In this document: in pieces, positions 10,205 through 18,452 of the stretch | Position numbering within the stretch: position 1 is the stretch's first letter | Layout of the letters: each line of letters opens with the position of its first letter | NCBI GenBank assembly: GCA_018267095.1 | Contig: JAFDZC010000006.1 | Coordinates: 434,001-498,000 of the forward strand | Reading direction: 5' to 3' | Source: Bacteroidota bacterium | Lineage (GTDB): Bacteria > Bacteroidota > Bacteroidia > Flavobacteriales > Flavobacteriaceae | DNA length: 64,000 bases | Made by a program: the position numbers and the translations under genes | Notes under the pieces: generated by a model | Told to the model about the DNA's origin: nothing | Databases searched by the model: none | The model's input: the letters and a program-made list of their open reading frames with translations, nothing else

Positions 10205-11440
10205 ATGCGATTGTACTTTTTGTTGGGTTTAATGTTTTTTGTTCTGAAAGTTCAAGCACAAGAAGCTTGGCCGGCTACTTCGTGGAATGCCGCAAACAAT
10301 TTAACTTCGGTCATGGATGCTGCCGGAATTGACCAGCTCAGCGGTTTGCATTGGAATCCAATAAGCAATAGATTGTTCGCTGTACAAAACAATGGCCGTT
10401 TGCGCGTTTTGCAATACAATCCAACTACCAATGCATTTGCGCAAATAGCCAGCAAAACGCTTTCGGGCGGGCCAGAAGGCATTACCCAAGCCAATTTATC
10501 GGCCAACGAATTTTATGTCATTGACGAAAACAACTACGAAATTCAAAAATATACCCACAACAGTTCTTTTTCAACGGTCAATCAATCGCGTCACTGGAAT
10601 TTACTCAATGCGCCTTCGCCCATGCAAGACACCGGAAACACCGGCCCCGAAGGTATTTGTTTTGTGCCCGACAGTTATTTAACCGCAGTGGGTTTTACCA
10701 GCTCTGAAACCGGCCAACCTTATACATCCACCAAAGGCGCGGGCGGTTTGTTTTTTGTGGCGCACCAAGACGGCGGCTATATTTGGGTGTTTGACCTCAA
10801 TCCGAATGTCAACAACGATTTTGCCTACGTCGGAAAATACCAAACGGCGCGTCAAGAAAGCTGCGATTTGGCGTTTGATCGTTCAACGGGGTTGCTGTAT
10901 ATTTTACACAATATTGACAGCAATTACCTCGAAATAACCGATATGACCTTGTCGGCTGCCACCAGTGCCAATGCGGCTTTTCATACCGTAGCCGAATATT
11001 TTATACCTACCGCCGGCGATGGCAACGAGAACTTTGAAGGATTTGCGCTCATGCCCAAATGCAATAGTAACGTAACCGGAAGTGCTTGGTTGTGTCGCGA
11101 TGTATCCAACAACGAAGAGGCTTCTATATTAACTTCTTCGCTCAAGCGATTTACCAATTTTACCGCCGTAGGCAATTGCACGCCTCTGTCGCAAAACACT
11201 TTTGACAACGAAGCAGTACAATTATACCCGAATCCGTTTGAATCTGAAATTACGCTGAGCGGTTTGGAACTCAAAAATGCCCAATTACAACTATACAATG
11301 GGCTAGGGCAGTTGATGTTGGAACAAACCCACATCCATCAAAACAAACTCAGTTTACCCGCTTATTTAGTGAGCGGTTGGTATGTATTGCAACTCATTCA
11401 AGACGGGCAAAACATTACCCAAAAAATCTACAAACAGTAA
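10205..11440 (+). CDS. Secreted propeller protein with T9SS type A sorting domain
   Basis: A 411-residue protein with a signal peptide (cleavage near VQAQ), a propeller-like body resembling SdiA-regulated or esterase-like phytase domains (GLHWNPISNRLFAV, GGPEGI, TGPEGICFVPDS, DLAFDRSTGLLYIL, GNENFEGFAL), and a C-terminal type A sorting domain (about 338-411, starting YPNPFESEITLSG). It is therefore exported to the surface or medium by the type IX system. It lies seven bases after pafA and is probably in the same transcript, so a role in phosphate scavenging is possible but is inference only. Its stop codon directly abuts that of the convergent lysA. Confidence 0.82.
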   Translation: MRLYFLLGLMFFVLKVQAQEAWPATSWNAANNLTSVMDAAGIDQLSGLHWNPISNRLFAVQNNGRLRVLQYNPTTNAFAQIASKTLSGGPEGITQANLSANEFYVIDENNYEIQKYTHNSSFSTVNQSRHWNLLNAPSPMQDTGNTGPEGICFVPDSYLTAVGFTSSETGQPYTSTKGAGGLFFVAHQDGGYIWVFDLNPNVNNDFAYVGKYQTARQESCDLAFDRSTGLLYILHNIDSNYLEITDMTLSAATSANAAFHTVAEYFIPTAGDGNENFEGFALMPKCNSNVTGSAWLCRDVSNNEEASILTSSLKRFTNFTAVGNCTPLSQNTFDNEAVQLYPNPFESEITLSGLELKNAQLQLYNGLGQLMLEQTHIHQNKLSLPAYLVSGWYVLQLIQDGQNITQKIYKQ

Positions 11441-12646
11441 TTATTCTGACAACAGAATTTGGTTGCGTAACAAGTCATCAAACTGTTCGCGCGCGCGAAT
11501 GAGGTAACCCCGACCGTTTTTGTATAAAACCTCGGCAGGTTTGTAGCGCGCGTTGTAATTTGACGACATCGAGAAGCAGTAAGCGCCCGCGTTTCGAAAG
11601 CACAAAACATCGCCTTCTTTGATCTCGGCAATGCGGCGGTTGTTGGCAAAGGTATCGGTCTCGCAGATATAACCAACTACGGTATAAAAGCGCTCTTTGC
11701 CTTTGGGGTTCGAGATGTTCTCAATGTGGTGTTGCGATCCGTACAACATCGGGCGAATCAAATGGTTGAATCCGCTGTCGACGCCGGCAAAAACCGTTGA
11801 AGTGGTTTGTTTGACCACATTGACTTTGGTTAAAAAATAACCGGCTTCACTGACCAAAAACTTCCCCGGCTCAAAAGCCAACGTCAGCGGCGAGCCGTAC
11901 TCTTTCTCAAAGGCCAAAAAGCGTTTGCTGAGTTTGCGTCCGAGTTCTTCAATATCGGTTTCAATATCACCTTTTTTGTACGGCACTTTAAACCCGGAGC
12001 CAAAATCGAGGAATTCTAAGTTTTTAAAATGAATGGCGGTTTCAAACAAAATCTCAGCGGCATACAAAAATACCTCGATGTCTAAAATGTCCGAGCCCGT
12101 ATGCATGTGGATGCCGTTGATGCGCATACCTGTATTGTCAACAATACGCAACATATGCGGCAACTGATGAATTGAAATACCAAATTTACTGTCAATATGC
12201 CCTACCGAAATATTGGTGTTTCCGCCCGCCATGACATGCGGATTGATGCGAATACACACCGGAATCTGCGGATGCTTGGCGCCAAAATGTTCGAGTACTG
12301 ATAAGTTGTCAATGTTGATTTGTACGCCAAGCGCTGCGGCGGCTTCAATTTCTTCAAACGATACTCCGTTGGGTGTAAAGATGATTTGTTCCGGTCTGAA
12401 ACCCGCATGCAAACCCAACTGCACTTCTTGAATTGAAACCGTATCGAGGCCGGCGCCCATTTGCTCAAACAACTGCAACACCGAGATATTGGACAAAGCT
12501 TTCATGGCATAGTTCACGCGCAGCCGCGGCACCTTGGCAAAGGCTTGGGTCAAACGCTGATATTGCGCCTGTATTTTATGCGCATCGTATACATAAAGCG
12601 GGCAGCCAAATTCTTCGGCCAGTGCGGTCAGTTCTTGTGCTTGCAT
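11441..12646 (-). CDS. lysA: Diaminopimelate decarboxylase
   Basis: PLP enzyme that converts meso-diaminopimelate to lysine, the last step of lysine synthesis. A 401-residue product is obtained from the ATG at 12646, close to the usual length. Visible motifs are the PLP lysine in NYAMKALSN, HMHTGSD, the glycine-rich GSGFKVPY, EPGKFLVSEAG and the C-terminal CETDTFA and NAGAYCFSMSS. The frame stays open to a TTG at 12742, but that extension (32 residues) is unlike the family N-terminus and ends against a repeat element, so it was not used. It faces the type A secreted gene with no bases between the stops. Confidence 0.93.
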   Translation of the reverse strand: MQAQELTALAEEFGCPLYVYDAHKIQAQYQRLTQAFAKVPRLRVNYAMKALSNISVLQLFEQMGAGLDTVSIQEVQLGLHAGFRPEQIIFTPNGVSFEEIEAAAALGVQINIDNLSVLEHFGAKHPQIPVCIRINPHVMAGGNTNISVGHIDSKFGISIHQLPHMLRIVDNTGMRINGIHMHTGSDILDIEVFLYAAEILFETAIHFKNLEFLDFGSGFKVPYKKGDIETDIEELGRKLSKRFLAFEKEYGSPLTLAFEPGKFLVSEAGYFLTKVNVVKQTTSTVFAGVDSGFNHLIRPMLYGSQHHIENISNPKGKERFYTVVGYICETDTFANNRRIAEIKEGDVLCFRNAGAYCFSMSSNYNARYKPAEVLYKNGRGYLIRAREQFDDLLRNQILLSE

Positions 12647-12745
12647 GGTTTGGTTTTTAAGCAAATCTAAACTGCTTGGTTGGCTTGTGCAAATAATCGG
12701 GCCAAGAAATCTTGCGGTAACGTTGTAGTTATCGGTTGGCAATTA

Positions 12746-12854
12746 CTAGCCCTGATGGAAGAGGCCTCCTTTTGTGCCTGAAAACAGCCTTAGTTGGTAA
12801 TTGATTTTTTCAGTTACAAAAGCAAAGCACACAGCTAGACCCGAGCTCCTGAAA
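12746..12854 (+). repeat. Dispersed hairpin element, copy A
   Basis: About 109 bases beginning CTAGCCCTGATGGAAG and ending GAGCTCCTGAAA. The same start, a variable hairpin flanked by CCTTTTGTG and CAAAAG-like bases, then AGC and GCTC blocks, recur at 22741-22820 and 32453-32543. It fills much of the 332-base gap between lysA (12646) and sucC (12979) and points toward sucC. The remainder of the gap holds a second small hairpin (GCGCT/AGCGC near 12863-12878) and the sucC -7 box. Confidence 0.7.
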
Positions 12855-12936
12855 GGGCGAACTGGCGCTAGCAAAGCGCTGCTAAAAAATCTTAAAATTA
12901 TCTGCATTGATGCATCAAAACTTAGAATGCTTTTAT

Positions 12937-12944
12937 TATTTTTG
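12937..12944 (+). promoter_or_regulatory. Bacteroidota -7 box upstream of sucC
   Basis: TATTTTTG matches TAnnTTTG 34 bases before the sucC start. The nearest TTG (12907-12909) is 27 bases upstream, a little farther than the usual 17-23. Confidence 0.5.
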
Positions 12945-12978
12945 TGGCACTCTAATTAAAGCATAACGCACAATCAAT

Positions 12979-14172
12979 ATGGATATACACGAATATCAAG
13001 GTAAAGAAATTTTAGCCAGTTTTGGTGTAAAAGTACAACGCGGACACGTAGCCAACAATCCGCAAGAAGCGGTGGCCATGGCCAAACAATTAACGGCTGA
13101 AACCGGAACCGGATGGCACGTAATTAAAGCGCAAGTGCACGCGGGTGGACGCGGTAAAGGCGGCGGTGTAAAATTGGCCAAAAACCTACAACAAGTAGAA
13201 GAGTTGTCAGAGCAAATTATCGGCATGCAACTCATCACGCCACAAACCCCACCGACCGGTAAAAAAGTACACAAAGTATTGATTGCAGAAGACGTTTATT
13301 ATCCGGGCGAAAGCGAAACTTCAGAGTTTTATATGTCGGTATTGCTCAACCGTGCGAGCGGAAGAAACATGATTATGTATTCAACCGAGGGTGGAATGGA
13401 CATCGAAGAAGTAGCCGAAAAAACACCGCATTTGATTTTTACTGAAGAGATTGATCCATCGGTAGGATTGCAAGGTTTCCAAGCGCGCAGAATTGCTTTT
13501 AACTTGGGCTTGAGCGGAACCGCTTTTAAAGAAATGACGCAGTTTGTACAAGCTTTGTACAACGCTTATGTGGGTTGCGACGCGACCATGTTTGAAATCA
13601 ACCCGGTGTTGAAAACTTCAGACAACAAAATCATTGCGGTGGATGCCAAAGTAAACTTAGATGACAATGCCTTGTATCGTCACCCGAAATACGCCGAAAT
13701 GCGTGATGTGCGGGAAGAAAACCCGATTGAAGTCGAAGCCAAAGCAGCCGGTTTGAACTATGTTGATTTGGACGGAACGGTAGGTTGTATGGTCAACGGA
13801 GCCGGATTGGCGATGGCCACCATGGACTTGATTAAATATGCCGGTTTTGAACCAGCCAACTTCTTGGACGTCGGAGGAACTGCCGATGCCAAACGCGTTG
13901 AGTTGGCTTTTAGAATCATCTTGAAAGATCCGAACGTAAAAGCCATCCTGATCAACATCTTCGGAGGAATTGTTCGTTGTGACCGTGTGGCGCAAGGAGT
14001 AATCGACGCCTACAAAAACATGGGCGACAGCATCAAAGTGCCGATCATTGTTCGTTTGCAAGGAACCAACGCTGAACTCGCCAAAGAAATGATTGACAAT
14101 TCAGGGATGCCGATTTTGTCAGCCGTTCAGTTTCAAGAAGCGGCCGATCAGGTCAAAAAAGCTTTGAACTAG
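12979..14172 (+). CDS. sucC: Succinyl-CoA synthetase (ADP-forming) subunit beta
   Basis: Beta subunit of the TCA-cycle enzyme that interconverts succinyl-CoA and succinate with nucleotide phosphorylation. The 397 residues match the family length and begin with the characteristic MDIHEYQGKEILASFGV. An ATP-grasp domain (VHAGGRGKGGGVKL, EINPV) is followed by the CoA-ligase domain (FLDVGGTADAKRV, INIFGGIVRCD). sucD is not adjacent; separate sucC and sucD loci are common in Bacteroidota. It is monocistronic, with its own -7 box and a downstream hairpin. Confidence 0.97.
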   Translation: MDIHEYQGKEILASFGVKVQRGHVANNPQEAVAMAKQLTAETGTGWHVIKAQVHAGGRGKGGGVKLAKNLQQVEELSEQIIGMQLITPQTPPTGKKVHKVLIAEDVYYPGESETSEFYMSVLLNRASGRNMIMYSTEGGMDIEEVAEKTPHLIFTEEIDPSVGLQGFQARRIAFNLGLSGTAFKEMTQFVQALYNAYVGCDATMFEINPVLKTSDNKIIAVDAKVNLDDNALYRHPKYAEMRDVREENPIEVEAKAAGLNYVDLDGTVGCMVNGAGLAMATMDLIKYAGFEPANFLDVGGTADAKRVELAFRIILKDPNVKAILINIFGGIVRCDRVAQGVIDAYKNMGDSIKVPIIVRLQGTNAELAKEMIDNSGMPILSAVQFQEAADQVKKALN

Positions 14173-14191
14173 TTTTTTTAAATTTAATAGA

Positions 14192-14227
14192 AAAAAATCC
14201 TGCGTATCTCGATGCTCAGGATTTTTT
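14192..14227. terminator. Bidirectional terminator between sucC and DUF1456 gene
   Basis: AAAAATCCTG pairs with CAGGATTTTT across a 14-base loop, with an A tract before and a T tract after, so it could end transcription from both sides. The stop codon of the convergent DUF1456 gene (14216-14218) lies inside the hairpin. Confidence 0.7.
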
Positions 14228-14629
14228 GTTTTTACCGTTTTTGAACTGCACTTTGCCCATTACTTCACCCATGCCGGGCTTTTTGTTTTTGTTGGGTTTA
14301 CTGCCTTTGGCTTGTGGCGTTTTAGCTTGGGCCTTTGTATCGGTTTTAGGTCGTGGAGCGGCAGCCGTAGCCTTGTTTTGTGCTATCACGGTCATGGGGT
14401 CTTGAGGGTTTTCTTTGGTGCCGCGCAAATAAATTACTAGCCCGTTCAAAAAGTTGCGCAAAACCTGATCGCCACAAGCTACATATTTGGGGTGGTCTTC
14501 GTTTCTGAAGAAATTTCCGATTTCGCCTTTAGACATTCTAAAGTCGACGAGTTCTAAAATTTCGACGATTTGGTCATCGCGCAGCATGAGTGCTACCCGG
14601 AGTTTTTTGAAGATATCGTTGTTGGTCAT
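14216..14629 (-). CDS. DUF1456 family protein
   Basis: A 137-residue cytoplasmic protein. Residues 1-70 carry a tandem DUF1456 pattern (NNDIFKKLRVAL, then the second-copy-like GDQVLRNFLNGL, with DDQIVEILEL and FFRNEDHPKY), known as YehS in E. coli, function unknown. The C-terminal 45 residues are lysine- and alanine-rich, low complexity and probably disordered. The start codon is fixed by a repeat array beginning at its first base (14629), which makes a longer reading frame impossible. No operon partner is evident. Confidence 0.85.
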   Translation of the reverse strand: MTNNDIFKKLRVALMLRDDQIVEILELVDFRMSKGEIGNFFRNEDHPKYVACGDQVLRNFLNGLVIYLRGTKENPQDPMTVIAQNKATAAAPRPKTDTKAQAKTPQAKGSKPNKNKKPGMGEVMGKVQFKNGKNKKS

Positions 14630-14825
14630 GAGTGCCTTAGTTTTTGAGTTTCTGGGTTTCTGAGTCGCTGAGCTGTTATTTTTAGAAATTGGTTTTCAGA
14701 GTTGTCAAGTTATTTAGTATTAATATTTTTGAGTTGTGGAGTATCTGAATTGTTATCTTGAGTGCTTGATTTTCTGAGCTATTGTGCTTTTCAGCCTCTT
14801 AGTTTCTCAGTTTCTCAGTAGCTCA
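14629..14825. repeat. Octamer micro-repeat array filling the DUF1456-esterase gap
   Basis: The whole interval can be read as 8-base units. At 14629-14676 six units follow TGAGNNNC loosely, starting on the first base of the DUF1456 start codon. At 14786-14825 five units follow the opposite orientation (GNNNCTCA), and the last one contains the esterase stop codon. The middle is a decayed version in the same phase. The two ends are inverted relative to each other and could pair. Confidence 0.75.
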
Positions 14826-15641
14826 GCGAAGCCAAAGATACGCTTTTACAAACGCATCGCGCCACAATTTCTCGTTGTGTTGCCCGCCTTTGACGATGAC
14901 TTTCTTATTGAGCATTTTGCACGCACAACGCTGGGTATTGACCCAATGTTCCACCGTATTCAAATCGCGCAGCATATCTTCGTCGCCTTCGTGATCGCCA
15001 CACAAAAAATATACTTTGGCTTTGAAGTTTTGGGTTTGTTGCATCAAATCGAGCAGTGGCTGGCGGTTGATCCAAAAAGCAGGCGAGAAGACCGCTGCCT
15101 TACCAAATACTTCAGGATATTTGAGCAGCGCGTAAAACGACATCAAGCCACCAAGGGAGCTGCCCATGATGAGGGTGTTTTTGGCTTGAGGCTTGGTGCG
15201 GTATTGCGCGTCTATTTTAGGTTTGAGCGTGTGTACAATAAAGTCTAAATACGCATCGCCTTGGCCGCCTCCGTATTTTTCGTGCGGATAAGGGGTAAGC
15301 TCACCGAGGCGTTTGTCTCCGCCATTTTCGATGCCCACGACAATCACTGGGGCTTTGAGGCTGTCCAGTTTTTCATCCAAATTCCATTCACCGGCAAACG
15401 AGGTTTTGCTGTCAAATAAGTTTTGCGCATCGTGGGCATAGATCACCGGGTATCTTTTGCGGGAGGTTTGATAATCTTTGGGCAGATACAACCAGATTTT
15501 GCGCTGGGTTTTGAGCTGGGGCGCCTCTAGGGTAAAAGTCGAAACTTGTGCCGTGGCGGTAGATGTTTGTGCGCTGAGGGTTTGCGGAATAAGTACCGCA
15601 ATCAAAACGAAGCAATAGATGATTTTGAAAGCTAATTTCAT
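14823..15641 (-). CDS. Secreted alpha/beta-hydrolase esterase (Fes/IroE-like)
   Basis: A 272-residue protein from the ATG at 15641, which gives a signal peptide (cleavage near TLSAQ); an upstream ATG at 15677 adds 12 residues that spoil it. The body is a putative-esterase alpha/beta hydrolase: YPVIYAHDAQNLFD, the nucleophile serine in MGSSLGGLMS, an acidic residue in FLCGDHEGDED, and the late histidine in KGGQHNEKLW. Relatives include siderophore and ester hydrolases, so the substrate is uncertain. The stop codon lies within an octamer repeat array. No operon partner is evident. Confidence 0.83.
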   Translation of the reverse strand: MKLAFKIIYCFVLIAVLIPQTLSAQTSTATAQVSTFTLEAPQLKTQRKIWLYLPKDYQTSRKRYPVIYAHDAQNLFDSKTSFAGEWNLDEKLDSLKAPVIVVGIENGGDKRLGELTPYPHEKYGGGQGDAYLDFIVHTLKPKIDAQYRTKPQAKNTLIMGSSLGGLMSFYALLKYPEVFGKAAVFSPAFWINRQPLLDLMQQTQNFKAKVYFLCGDHEGDEDMLRDLNTVEHWVNTQRCACKMLNKKVIVKGGQHNEKLWRDAFVKAYLWLR

Positions 15642-15800
15642 AAGCGCTAAGTTAATCATTTCAGGGTTAGCTTTCAAGGTGGCTCTTAAGAGGTAACCTG
15701 TCTGATATTAAGTCAGTTAACAAATTGTTAAAGTAGTCAAAATTTCAGTAAAAGGCGCGTGAATAATGCAAAAATGACACGAAAATACGGTTGGTACATC

Positions 15801-15822
15801 GTTTGACTAAGCGCGGTCAAAC
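15801..15822 (+). promoter_or_regulatory. Dyad in the hsp20 leader
   Basis: Perfect 7-base arms GTTTGAC and GTCAAAC are separated by 8 bases and end 30 bases before the hsp20 ATG. It does not match CIRCE (TTAGCACTC arms). It could be an operator or an RNA hairpin; no T tract follows. Confidence 0.45.
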
Positions 15823-15852
15823 AAATAAGTTTAACCATAAAAACATAACATC

Positions 15853-16284
15853 ATGAACTTAGTAAAAAGAAACTTAGACTATTTTCCATCTATTTTGGAT
15901 GAATTTTTAAAACCGGATTGGTTTGGCGGATCACAAAACGTTTTGGCATCGGTACCTGCGGTCAACATCAAAGAAACCGATACTGAATTTACGCTTGAGT
16001 TGGCGGTTCCGGGCAAGAAAAAAGAAGACTTCTCAATTGAAATTGATCGCAATGTCTTGACCATTGCCTCTGAGACCAAAACCGAAAACGAACAAAAAGA
16101 CCAAAACGGAAGATACACCCGCCGCGAATACAGCTATAACTCGTTTAGCCGATCGTTTACTTTACCACAAACGATTAATGCCGAAAACATCAACGCCAGT
16201 TACCAAGACGGCGTGTTGCACGTAACACTTCCGAAAAAAGAAGAAGCGCTTCCAAAACCTAAAAGACTCATCGAAATTGCTTGA
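15853..16284 (+). CDS. Hsp20/alpha-crystallin small heat-shock protein
   Basis: A 143-residue ATP-independent holdase chaperone. The alpha-crystallin domain covers about residues 35-135 (SVPAVNIKETDTEFTLELAVPG at its start, then SIEIDRNVLTI, the YNSFSRSFTLP strand and the A-x-x-x-x-GVL motif GVLHVTLPKKE), and a short C-terminal tail carries an IEIA motif resembling the I-x-I oligomerisation signal. It is monocistronic: the gene has a 211-base upstream gap with a perfect dyad near the start and a strong terminator after it, so it is probably controlled on its own by stress. Confidence 0.95.
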   Translation: MNLVKRNLDYFPSILDEFLKPDWFGGSQNVLASVPAVNIKETDTEFTLELAVPGKKKEDFSIEIDRNVLTIASETKTENEQKDQNGRYTRREYSYNSFSRSFTLPQTINAENINASYQDGVLHVTLPKKEEALPKPKRLIEIA

Positions 16285-16311
16285 TTTTCATAACGTTGGT
16301 TGTTAAAAGTG

Positions 16312-16346
16312 ACCCGCATTTAAGTTGATTGAATGCGGGTTTTTTT
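16312..16346 (+). terminator. Rho-independent terminator of hsp20
   Basis: Perfect 9-base arms ACCCGCATT and AATGCGGGT, an 11-base loop and a run of seven T, 28 bases after the stop codon. Confidence 0.92.
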
Positions 16347-16389
16347 ATTTCGATTTGTTCTGATGCTTTGAAAATTTTACATTAGCTGC

Positions 16390-16791
16390 ATGAACAAACA
16401 CGAAGAACGACTTAACTTAATTTCGGATATGATTGCCTTTGCGGTGGTAGACGGCAAGTTGCACCCCCGAGAGTATCAGTTTATTGAACTCGTGGCCACC
16501 GAGCTGCAAATTGACCCAGATGAACTCAAGCAGTTGTTTCATCAAGAAAATGATACCGAGGTCATCAAGTATGAGTTTGAACGCATTCAACAGTTTTACA
16601 GACTGGCATTGCTCATGCATTGCGACGGTGTTTTGCATCTGAGCGAACAAAATAAAATCAGAGAAATCGGCATTGCTATGGGGCTCAACCCCGGGGGCAT
16701 CAAACGCGTGTTGCAAGCCATGGAAGTTTCGCCCACCGGCATGGTCTCGCCGGAGTTTTTACTCGATGCGTTTCAGGAGCAGTACAATTAA
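16390..16791 (+). CDS. TerB-like small helical protein
   Basis: A 133-residue protein predicted to be all helical, with two halves of similar pattern (MIAFAVVDGKLHPREYQFIE and LALLMHCDGVLHLSEQNKI). The acidic D-G-x-L-H signature repeated in each half is the one seen in TerB/DjlA-type domains. Homologues are sometimes mislabelled as excinuclease subunits; nothing here resembles UvrB. No role in tellurite resistance should be assumed. Its TAA stop overlaps the stop of the convergent thioesterase gene in the palindrome TTAA. Confidence 0.6.
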   Translation: MNKHEERLNLISDMIAFAVVDGKLHPREYQFIELVATELQIDPDELKQLFHQENDTEVIKYEFERIQQFYRLALLMHCDGVLHLSEQNKIREIGIAMGLNPGGIKRVLQAMEVSPTGMVSPEFLLDAFQEQYN

Positions 16792-17222
16792 AGCTTATAC
16801 CCAATCGATTCATCCAACAACAACGAACTTTTCATAAAGTTGCCGCTGCCGCGCGCCACTTCACGACCTTTGGCGTCATACAAAACCGCATCGGCTATCC
16901 ATAGATTTTTGGACGCAAACTTGAGTTCGCCTACCGCCTTGATTTTACCTGCTTTGACCGGACGCAAGATTTGAATGTTGAACGAAACCGTATACACAAA
17001 ACAGTCCTTGACCACCGAATTCACCGCAAAATAAGCCGCATCGTCAAGCATCTTAAAATAAACCGAACCGTGCATTGATTGTCCGGCATGAAAGTACTCT
17101 GGTTTGACCTCAAGGCTAATTTCGGCGCGCCCTTCAGTAATATCCATCACCACATCAGGATAAGTGGCCCGATTGATGGGACCCGAATAGTACATGTTTT
17201 GGAGTTTTTGGTAGTGGCTCAT
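16788..17222 (-). CDS. PaaI/acyl-CoA thioesterase-like hotdog protein
   Basis: A 144-residue single-hotdog protein. The HGSVYFKMLDDAAYFAVNS segment is the helix with the H-G-x-x-x-x-x-x-D signature of PaaI-type thioesterases, and the later strands (YTVSFNIQILRPVKAGKI, WIADAVLYDAKGREVARG) complete the fold. The likely reaction is hydrolysis of an acyl- or aryl-CoA; the substrate is unknown. It is monocistronic, and its stop overlaps that of the TerB-like gene. Confidence 0.85.
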   Translation of the reverse strand: MSHYQKLQNMYYSGPINRATYPDVVMDITEGRAEISLEVKPEYFHAGQSMHGSVYFKMLDDAAYFAVNSVVKDCFVYTVSFNIQILRPVKAGKIKAVGELKFASKNLWIADAVLYDAKGREVARGSGNFMKSSLLLDESIGYKL

Positions 17223-17706
17223 ACGGAATTGTTTATGAGGGTAAAGCTAGTGTTTTTTTAAGTTGCTGAGCAGGGGATGCTTGATGAATGAGTTTGTTCA
17301 TGATTCAATCATACGCTTCGCTGAATGTGTACGGATGCATGCTATCAACTAATGACGGACGAAAACAACTAGTACAGTGGCTAGAAAAATTAACTGCATT
17401 TAAAAAACAGCCTAGTTTCAAAACGTGACTAAAATAAACAAGTTTTCAATACGATTTGTTAAATGCATCGTCCGGGTTTTGTGTCATTTTTGCCCTGACG
17501 AGGTGCTTTTGGGTATGGGATTTGACCTTCGTTTTTTATGAAAGTCCTTGTGTTGATGAGTGATAAGCACTTTTGAAGCGACCAAGCGTCATGAGGTCGG
17601 AGGATGGTTAAAAATTTTGTTAAGGCTTATAACCCAGTTAGGCCAAAAGGAGGCTATTTTGCGTTTTTGCCGGTCAGGAAGTTCAGGCAGTTTTGTTCGA
17701 GGATTG

Positions 17707-17732
17707 TTCGAGAAAACCCCGTTTTTCTCGAA
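17707..17732. repeat. Perfect 10-base inverted repeat
   Basis: TTCGAGAAAA and TTTTCTCGAA flank a CCCCGT loop. It lies in the middle of the gene-free region, with no gene directly before it. Confidence 0.7.
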
Positions 17733-17829
17733 TAAATTCGTCGTTGTGTGCTACAAAGGTGCCTTCATTGTGCCTTAAAGTCCTTTGAAAAATGCTTTTT
17801 TTATGCAAGATTCCTTACAAAAATGGCTA

Positions 17830-18006
17830 TTAAAGCAATTTTAAGATTTTTTTAAGAGCCACAAAGGGCGAGGAGTGTTGTTTTTGGCGCAGTTGTTGAA
17901 ATGCCCAGAGCAGCATGCCGAAGGCCCAAACGGAAGATGATAGAACAACCCCAAGGCATGCAGAGCCCAGTATAAGCGGGTATGGAGCGCAGCGGGTCAC
18001 GGCCAT
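17830..18006 (-). other. 58-codon open frame in the gene-free region (doubtful)
   Basis: An ATG-initiated frame of 58 codons with a hydrophobic middle (LILGSACLGVVLSSSVWAFG) and a basic end (ALKKILKLL). Upstream codons in the same frame remain open to about 18100 and a second minus-strand frame is open across the same stretch. That suggests base composition rather than selection. No family is recognised. Confidence 0.15.
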
Positions 18007-18452
18007 CAGCCTGCGGACGTTACCGCACTTCGGCGGGGTGTAGTGCCCCGAAAACAGACGTGAAACCGCGGGGTTTGGTGCGGGGTTTTGTGGGGTTAGT
18101 TATTGTTTTTGTTGTTGATGGATTGGTGGTTTGCCAAAGAACAGTTGTTTAGAGAAACATGATTCTTGTGCAATGTATTGATTGAATCAGTCATATAAAT
18201 GAGCAAGCAAGATTTTTAATTAATGATTTTTACTTTTTTATCTCACTAAACTATACTTTCCAGAGGAGTTCGATGAATCTCGTTGATTATGATTTATCAA
18301 ACCATTGCATACAGCGCAACTCGATTTGCATCAAGAAAAAAAGTAAAAAGCTAAATTCTATTTCAATGCATATCGGTTACGCGATTGCTTCCATAAAAAA
18401 CATTTAGCAAAACACATCATCACTCATCAAACGCTTCATTCAGTGAGCGTCA

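Noticed and set aside
12647-12742. 32-residue N-terminal extension of LysA
   Set aside because: It needs a TTG start next to a repeat element, and the extra residues do not look like the family.
14784-15248. 154-codon plus-strand open frame
   Set aside because: It is antisense to the esterase gene, which has a signal peptide and catalytic motifs; no domain in the antisense frame.
17560-17778. 72-codon plus-strand open frame in the gene-free region
   Set aside because: No signal, domain or promoter, spans the perfect hairpin at 17707-17732, and the flanking sequence is repetitive in character.
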